From an uncultured Rickettsiales bacterium (lineage in GTDB: Bacteria > Pseudomonadota > Alphaproteobacteria > UBA8366): a stretch of DNA of 15,556 nucleotides. The stretch lies in NCBI GenBank assembly GCA_913046825.1, contig CAJWTF010000088.1, positions 1-15,556 on the forward strand, in the 5' to 3' direction. A model generated the notes under the pieces. That model saw nothing but the letters and a program-made list of their open reading frames with translations. It was not told the DNA's origin and made no database searches. Numbering within the stretch: the stretch's first letter is position 1; every line of letters starts with the position of its first letter. Below are positions 7,668 through 15,556 of the stretch, in pieces. The translations under genes and the position numbers were made by a program.

Positions 7668-8504
7668 ATGAAAATGCTTGGAAAATTGATCGTCATCGGG
7701 ACGATTGGATTTCAGGTAATCGCCTGCGATTCGATTGATCTGCCGGGTCAATCGGAAGGCGACGAGCAGAAGAATTTTGCCGATCGATCGGTGGAAGCAC
7801 TCTACAACAATGCGATGGATAACCTGCAGACGGGTTGGCATCAGACGGCGGCGCAGCTTTTCGACGAGTTGGAACGCCAACATCCGTATTCTGCCTGGGC
7901 GACCAAGTCTCAATTGATGGCGGCTTACTCTAATTATCAGCAGGGATCTTATGATGAAGCGATCATCGGTTTGGATCGATTTATCGAATTACATCCCGGT
8001 CACCGCGATGTCGGGTATGCCTACTATTTAAAAGCGCTTTCATTTTACGAACAGATTTCCGATGTTGGGCGAGACCAGAAGATGACGCAGCTGGCGCTGT
8101 CGTCGCTTAAAGAAATCGTAAAACGGTCTCCCGGCACTTCGTTTGCCCGCGATGCACGGATCAAGTTGGATCTGACGCAAGACCATCTGGCAGGCAAGGA
8201 AATGGAAATCGGTCGTTATTATGTGCAGCGCGGCGAGTATTTGGCGGCAATTAACCGGTTCAAGGTCGTGATTGAAGGCTACCAGACCACGACCCATGTC
8301 CCTGAGGCTTTGCACCGAGTCACCGAGGCGTATTTGGCACTTGGCGTAACGGATGAAGCGCAAATGGCCGCTGCCGTCTTGGGATATAACTACCCCGGTA
8401 ACGTGTGGTATGAAGCAAGCTACGGTCTACTAGAACAACGCTCTCTAGCCCCCGCGCGCAAAGAACAATCGTGGTTGAGCTGGATGTGGAACTGGGCGAA
8501 TTGA
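7668..8504 (+). CDS. bamD: Outer membrane assembly lipoprotein BamD (ComL)
   Basis: Lipoprotein subunit of the BAM complex, which inserts beta-barrel proteins into the outer membrane. From ATG 7668 the 278 residues begin with a short lipoprotein signal, MKMLGKLIVIGTIGFQVIAC, with lipobox VIAC and Cys20 as the lipidated residue. The mature part is a series of TPR-like helical repeats (about 40-250), with family features such as ALYNNAMDNL, FDELERQHPYSAWATKSQLM and AYYLKALSFY. The ATG at 7647 would add seven residues and lacks a ribosome site; it also falls at the predicted transcription start. Asp follows the lipidated Cys, and the last 10 residues hold four Trp. recN starts 7 nt downstream. 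Confidence 0.93.
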   Translation: MKMLGKLIVIGTIGFQVIACDSIDLPGQSEGDEQKNFADRSVEALYNNAMDNLQTGWHQTAAQLFDELERQHPYSAWATKSQLMAAYSNYQQGSYDEAIIGLDRFIELHPGHRDVGYAYYLKALSFYEQISDVGRDQKMTQLALSSLKEIVKRSPGTSFARDARIKLDLTQDHLAGKEMEIGRYYVQRGEYLAAINRFKVVIEGYQTTTHVPEALHRVTEAYLALGVTDEAQMAAAVLGYNYPGNVWYEASYGLLEQRSLAPARKEQSWLSWMWNWAN

Positions 8505-8511
8505 TGCGCCG

Positions 8512-12299
<3,788 letters not shown>

Positions 12300-12335
12300 G
12301 GACTGAGTAGTCTGGTAATCGCGCTTTCTTGGTGG

Positions 12336-14351
12336 TTAGATTTTTCGCGTAGCGGTCTCAAGCCATACCTTTTCGGCATCCGGTAAGCCCTCTTGCATGA
12401 TATGTCGGACGCGGGCGTGATAGGCGTTGAGCCAGTCGATCTCGGACGCCGTCATCAGCGATGTATCAACCAAATTCAGATCGATAGGTGCTAAGGTCAG
12501 GGTCTCGAATTCCAGCGTCGGACGTTCGGACCCTTCTAGTTCGATGCAAGGACGCACGACCACTAGATTCTCGATTCGGATTCCAAAGGAGTCAGCTTTG
12601 TAGTAGCCTGGTTCGTTAGAGACAATCATGCCGGGCTTCAGCGCCACGCCGCCACCGCCTTTCGAGATACGGTGCGGCCCTTCGTGTACTCCGAGATAGC
12701 TACCCACGCCATGACCGGTGCCATGATCGAAATCCAGCCCTGCCTGCCATAGTGGCGCCCGCGCCAGTGTATCCAGCTGCCCGCCGGTGGTGCCCTCCGG
12801 AAAACGTGCGGTCGCGATGGCGATGTGACCTTTGAGGACGCGGGTGAAGCGATCTTTCATCTCCGCGCTCGGCGTGCCGACGGCGATGGTTCGGGTCACG
12901 TCCGTTGTCCCGTCAAGATACTGGGCGCCCGAATCCACGAGATAGAGTTCGCCTTGCCCAATTTCTCGGTTGGTCTCGGCCGTGGCGTTGTAGTGGACGA
13001 CGGCGCCGTTCGGTCCGCCGGAGGAAATGGTGGGAAAGCTCAAATCCCGCAGCGCGCCGGTCTCTGATCGGAATTCCCGTAGACGGTCGGCCGCGGCGAT
13101 CTCCGTCAAACCGCCGCTGGCAGCGGTATTCGCGAACCAGCTCAAGAACCGCGTTAGCGCCTTGCCGTCGCGGATATGGGCGGCACGGGTGCCGGCAATT
13201 TCAACCTCGTTTTTGAGCGCCTTCGGCAGCGTGCAAGGGTCTTCGCTGCGCACAATCTCGGCACCTTCAAGCCGGTCGAACACATATGCCGTGACTGTTG
13301 CAGGATCCGCTTTTACCGTCGCTGATTTTGCCGCCAGGGCTTCGAGGGTCTCCCCAAAAGAAGCGAGTGGTTGTACCGCCACCGCATTGCTCAAGGTTTC
13401 GGTCAGGCCCGGCGATAGCTTCCGCTGATCGACGAACCAATCGACCGAGCTGTTGTCGTGAAGCACCGCATAGGACAGTGGAAGTGGTGTGTGTTGGACG
13501 TCGCTGCCACGCACGTTCAACAACCAGGCAATCGAATCTGGAAGTGTCAGGATGGCGGCATCGATACCGTCCTCGGCCAGGGATGCGGCAAGCGTCCGCC
13601 GCTTGTCGGCAGAGGATTTACCCGCATAGCTGATGTCATGGGGGACGATGGGTGAAATCGGTGCCGCCGGTTGATCGTCCCACACCGCGTCGAGGGGATT
13701 ATGGGTGACGGCAACCAATTTGCCGCCTGCCTTTTCGGCGGCCTGGGCGTATTTGTCGATCGAGCTTTGTGCGTGCAGCCAGGGATCGTAGCCGAGCCGC
13801 CCGCCATCCGGGAGTGTCGCGGTAATCCATTTATCAGCGGGAGATTCGATTAAGTGATGCGGCTCGAACGTCTCGGTGATGGTTTGTTGGCGAACTTGCA
13901 GCGTATAGCGCCCGTCGATAAAGATGGCGGCGGTGTCTTTTAAGACGATGGCGAGACCGGCTGAGCCGGAAAAACCTGTCAACCAACGCAAACGTTCGGC
14001 GCGTGGAGCGACGAATTCACCTTGATGCTCGTCCGTGCGGGGCACGATGAACCCGTCTAAGCCGTCTTTCGCGAGCTGTTCGCGCAGCTTGTCGACGCGG
14101 TCCGTGCTCGGACGAACACCGAAATCGACTTGCTTCTCGCCAGCGATTTGATCGCGGAGGGCCGAGAGTTGTTCGCGAATGGTATCGTTGAGATGAGGCG
14201 TGACGAGTTGCATCCACGCGTCATCCGCGGATGATGCGCCGACGACACCTGCGATCAGGGCGCGGACGGCCTCGATATTGCCGTCGGCACTGACGGCCGA
14301 CAAGTGTGCGGAGAGTGCGTCATCGCCTGCATAATCCATGTTTGCCGCCAT
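12336..14351 (-). CDS. pepP: Xaa-Pro aminopeptidase (M24 family, long form)
   Basis: Metallopeptidase that removes an N-terminal residue when proline is second. After an N-terminal extension (1 to about 83) come two creatinase-like domains. The first begins near VDKLREQLAKDGLDGFIVP (86-104) and includes TDEHQGEF and LTGFSGSAG. The M24 pita-bread catalytic domain (about 385-600) and a C-terminal tail follow. All five metal ligands are present: Asp473 and Asp484 (LVDSGAQYLDGTTDVTRT), His547 (HGTGHGVG), Glu580 (SNEPGYY) and Glu594 (RIENLVV). His556 (GVHEGP) matches the second catalytic His. At 671 residues it is about 70 longer than most long-form relatives I know. The ATG at 14351 has AGGGA 11 nt upstream; internal Met5 and Met47 have weaker sites. 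It is convergent with ligA. Confidence 0.93.
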   Translation of the reverse strand: MAANMDYAGDDALSAHLSAVSADGNIEAVRALIAGVVGASSADDAWMQLVTPHLNDTIREQLSALRDQIAGEKQVDFGVRPSTDRVDKLREQLAKDGLDGFIVPRTDEHQGEFVAPRAERLRWLTGFSGSAGLAIVLKDTAAIFIDGRYTLQVRQQTITETFEPHHLIESPADKWITATLPDGGRLGYDPWLHAQSSIDKYAQAAEKAGGKLVAVTHNPLDAVWDDQPAAPISPIVPHDISYAGKSSADKRRTLAASLAEDGIDAAILTLPDSIAWLLNVRGSDVQHTPLPLSYAVLHDNSSVDWFVDQRKLSPGLTETLSNAVAVQPLASFGETLEALAAKSATVKADPATVTAYVFDRLEGAEIVRSEDPCTLPKALKNEVEIAGTRAAHIRDGKALTRFLSWFANTAASGGLTEIAAADRLREFRSETGALRDLSFPTISSGGPNGAVVHYNATAETNREIGQGELYLVDSGAQYLDGTTDVTRTIAVGTPSAEMKDRFTRVLKGHIAIATARFPEGTTGGQLDTLARAPLWQAGLDFDHGTGHGVGSYLGVHEGPHRISKGGGGVALKPGMIVSNEPGYYKADSFGIRIENLVVVRPCIELEGSERPTLEFETLTLAPIDLNLVDTSLMTASEIDWLNAYHARVRHIMQEGLPDAEKVWLETATRKI

Positions 14352-14362
14352 TTTGCGTTAAG

Positions 14363-14397
14363 TCCCTAGACACCCGTGAAAGGCGTAAAGCTAGGGA
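14363..14397 (-). promoter_or_regulatory. Inverted repeat covering the aminopeptidase ribosome site
   Basis: On the minus strand TCCCTAG (14397-14391) and CTAGGGA (14369-14363) are perfect 7-bp arms around a 21-nt loop. The second arm contains the AGGGA Shine-Dalgarno sequence of the aminopeptidase gene. Pairing in the mRNA would hide the site. A regulatory role is inference. Confidence 0.3.
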
Positions 14398-14449
14398 TGC
14401 ACGTGGGTGACCGCAAGGCTAAAGGAAAGCAGGAAGGTTGACGGCAAGT

Positions 14450-14466
14450 CATGCGTATACTGCATG
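14450..14466. repeat. Near-palindrome in the prmA-aminopeptidase gap
   Basis: CATGC and GCATG flank GTATACT, which itself contains the palindrome GTATAC. A 17-bp near-symmetric site at this position, about 100 bp before the aminopeptidase start, could be an operator. No convincing -35/-10 pair was found beside it, so support is weak. Confidence 0.2.
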
Positions 14467-14489
14467 GCTGTGATGAGATATTTTCATTC

Positions 14490-14513
14490 AAAAAATTGCG
14501 AGATAAGGCGCAA
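14490..14513 (-). terminator. Candidate intrinsic terminator of prmA
   Basis: On the minus strand TTGCG (14513-14509) pairs with CGCAA (14500-14496) around an 8-nt loop and runs straight into six T residues (14495-14490). It lies 25 nt past the prmA stop. The stem is short, so the terminator is probably weak. A 10-bp palindrome AATCATGATT (14514-14523) abuts it. Confidence 0.45.
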
Positions 14514-14537
14514 AATCATGATTAACGTGCGCGTCGC

Positions 14538-15428
14538 TTACCTCTTCCCCCCAAAGCGCGTCAGGACAAAGGTCGTCCATCCGTCCGAACCCTCCTTTCG
14601 GGCGAGATGGTAGTCTCGACGTTGATAAGCGGCGCGCACGGAATTTTCCTGATTTTCGGTAAATCCCGCAAGTATTAGCGTGCCGCCCGGGCGGAGGGCA
14701 CCTTTGATATCTTGCGCCATGTCGATAATAGGTCGGGCCAAGACATTGGCGACGATCAAGCCATAAGGGCCGTTGCGTTTGACCGCGCCACTTTTCACGC
14801 CATTGCTTTGGACCGATCGCACCAAATGAGACGCATTATTGAGCACGGCGTTGCCTCGTGTCGTCGCGACCGAGTCGGGATCGATATCGGCGGCCAGTAC
14901 CTTTCGGCGCCAGCGGCGTGCCATAGCGAGGGCGAGAATGCCGGACCCACACCCGAGGTCGAGGATGTTACCCACGGGGGGGCAGCGCGATAGCCAATCA
15001 AGCGCCAGCAAGCAGCCTTTGGTGGAGCCGTGGGAGCCGGTCCCGAACGCCGGTCCCGCATCGATCGCGAGTGTGGTCGCTGTCGCCGGAACCACACCGT
15101 CATAATGCGTGGGATGGACAAAAAAATCACCAGCGATGATCGGTTGAAATGATTTCTGGTTCTCTGATACCCAATCGATGTCTGGTAGTGCCGAAGTATG
15201 GACCGTCGGTTCCGGTATGCCTGCGATCTTGGCGGCGAGTGCGACCGCGCCGACGACCGCCATCTCGTCCGGACGGTCGACAGAGAACGCCTCCATCCGC
15301 CAAATGCTGGGGTCGCTGGTCTCGAAGCTCGAAGTCGCGACAGCAATCGGACTGAAACCTTGGTCAAAAATATCGACGGCTTCTTTTGGGACTTCGACGA
15401 CGAGCGTCCATCCGAAAATTCCGGTCAT
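14538..15428 (-). CDS. prmA: Ribosomal protein L11 methyltransferase PrmA
   Basis: SAM-dependent methyltransferase that methylates ribosomal protein L11. The 296 residues comprise an N-terminal substrate-recognition domain and a C-terminal Rossmann methyltransferase domain. Visible motifs are the PrmA signature AFGTGSHGSTKGCL (127-140), SAM motif I DLGCGSG (157-163), the acidic end of strand 2 at AADIDPDSV (179-187), and NVLARP (228-233), the equivalent of the family's N-[IV]-L-A motif. The frame is open back to an ATG at 15494, but that lies inside the upstream helicase gene. The ATG at 15428 has GAGGA about 6 nt upstream and begins MTGIFGWTLVVEVP, which fits the family. It follows the helicase stop by 19 nt, so the two are probably co-transcribed. 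Confidence 0.93.
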   Translation of the reverse strand: MTGIFGWTLVVEVPKEAVDIFDQGFSPIAVATSSFETSDPSIWRMEAFSVDRPDEMAVVGAVALAAKIAGIPEPTVHTSALPDIDWVSENQKSFQPIIAGDFFVHPTHYDGVVPATATTLAIDAGPAFGTGSHGSTKGCLLALDWLSRCPPVGNILDLGCGSGILALAMARRWRRKVLAADIDPDSVATTRGNAVLNNASHLVRSVQSNGVKSGAVKRNGPYGLIVANVLARPIIDMAQDIKGALRPGGTLILAGFTENQENSVRAAYQRRDYHLARKEGSDGWTTFVLTRFGGKR

Positions 15429-15447
15429 GTCTTCCTCGTTAGCGTCA

Positions 15448-15556
15448 TCAAGGTTTGGCGACGAATTGTGCCATGACCCGTTTGGTCCCGGCATTGTCGA
15501 ATTCGATGGTCAAATGATCACCGTCAACGACTTCGATCGTGCCCATGCCGAATTTC
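15448..15556 (-). CDS. uvrD: C-terminal end of UvrD/PcrA-type DNA helicase (partial)
   Basis: The right edge cuts a minus-strand frame of 35 residues ending in TGA at 15448-15450, with another TGA directly after it. The residues start KFGMGTIEVVDGDHLTIEF and continue with DNAGTKRVMAQFVAKP. This is the small beta-structured tail seen at the C-terminus of UvrD/PcrA superfamily 1 helicases (KFG-x-G-x-V...G-x-K-x-V...F). The helicase motor domains lie outside the window, so UvrD and PcrA cannot be told apart. Confidence 0.7.
   Translation of the reverse strand, partial: KFGMGTIEVVDGDHLTIEFDNAGTKRVMAQFVAKP

Noticed and set aside
12300..12335. Possible bidirectional terminator between ligA and the aminopeptidase gene
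   Set aside because: Only a 4-bp stem (GACT/AGTC) is present and no T-run follows in either direction.
14430..14466. Plus-strand promoter TTGACG/TATACT
   Set aside because: The spacing is 12 bp, too short for sigma70, and no plus-strand gene follows.
14407..14613. 68-codon plus-strand frame in the prmA-aminopeptidase gap
   Set aside because: It overlaps the prmA 3' end, has no recognisable motif and no supporting context. The gap is better explained by a terminator and leader structures.

Overview
This window is a stretch of core chromosome from an alphaproteobacterium. It holds the distal part of the dcw (division and cell wall) cluster and the genes usually found behind it in that class. 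Three things point to Alphaproteobacteria. The first is the order murC-murB-ftsQ-ftsA-ftsZ-lpxC-bamD-recN-ligA. The second is an FtsZ with a very long acidic, proline-rich linker before its C-terminal peptide. The third is the neighbouring uvrD-like, prmA and long-form Xaa-Pro aminopeptidase genes. Base composition is moderately GC-rich in the genes and visibly AT-richer in the few intergenic gaps. I cannot name a genus from sequence alone.

Layout, plus strand: the last codons of an upstream gene (probably murG, by position only) overlap murC by ATGA. murC overlaps murB (TAATG) and murB overlaps ftsQ (ATGA). ftsA follows ftsQ after 40 nt with a GTG start. A 103-nt gap with a small hairpin precedes ftsZ. 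A 219-nt gap with two stem-loops and an AT-rich tract separates ftsZ from lpxC. A 163-nt gap with a perfect 20-bp inverted repeat and a plausible sigma70-type promoter separates lpxC from bamD. recN starts 7 nt after bamD, and recN overlaps ligA (GTGA). ligA ends 36 nt from a convergent block.

Layout, minus strand (transcribed right to left): the C-terminus of a UvrD/PcrA-type helicase, prmA 19 nt after it, a candidate terminator, then an M24 Xaa-Pro aminopeptidase with an unusual N-terminal extension. There is no gene-free stretch longer than 300 nt.

How the genes fit together: MurC and MurB make cytoplasmic peptidoglycan precursors. FtsQ, FtsA and FtsZ build the septal machinery. LpxC commits to lipid A synthesis and BamD is part of the outer-membrane protein assembly machine, so the plus-strand block covers wall, septum and outer membrane. 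RecN and LigA repair and seal DNA.

I found no prophage, insertion sequence, CRISPR array, tRNA, rRNA or unrecognised gene cassette, and I do not think a new system is hidden here. The points most worth a second look are the intergenic RNA structures, the missing ddl gene between murB and ftsQ, the aminopeptidase N-terminal extension, and details of the BamD lipoprotein.
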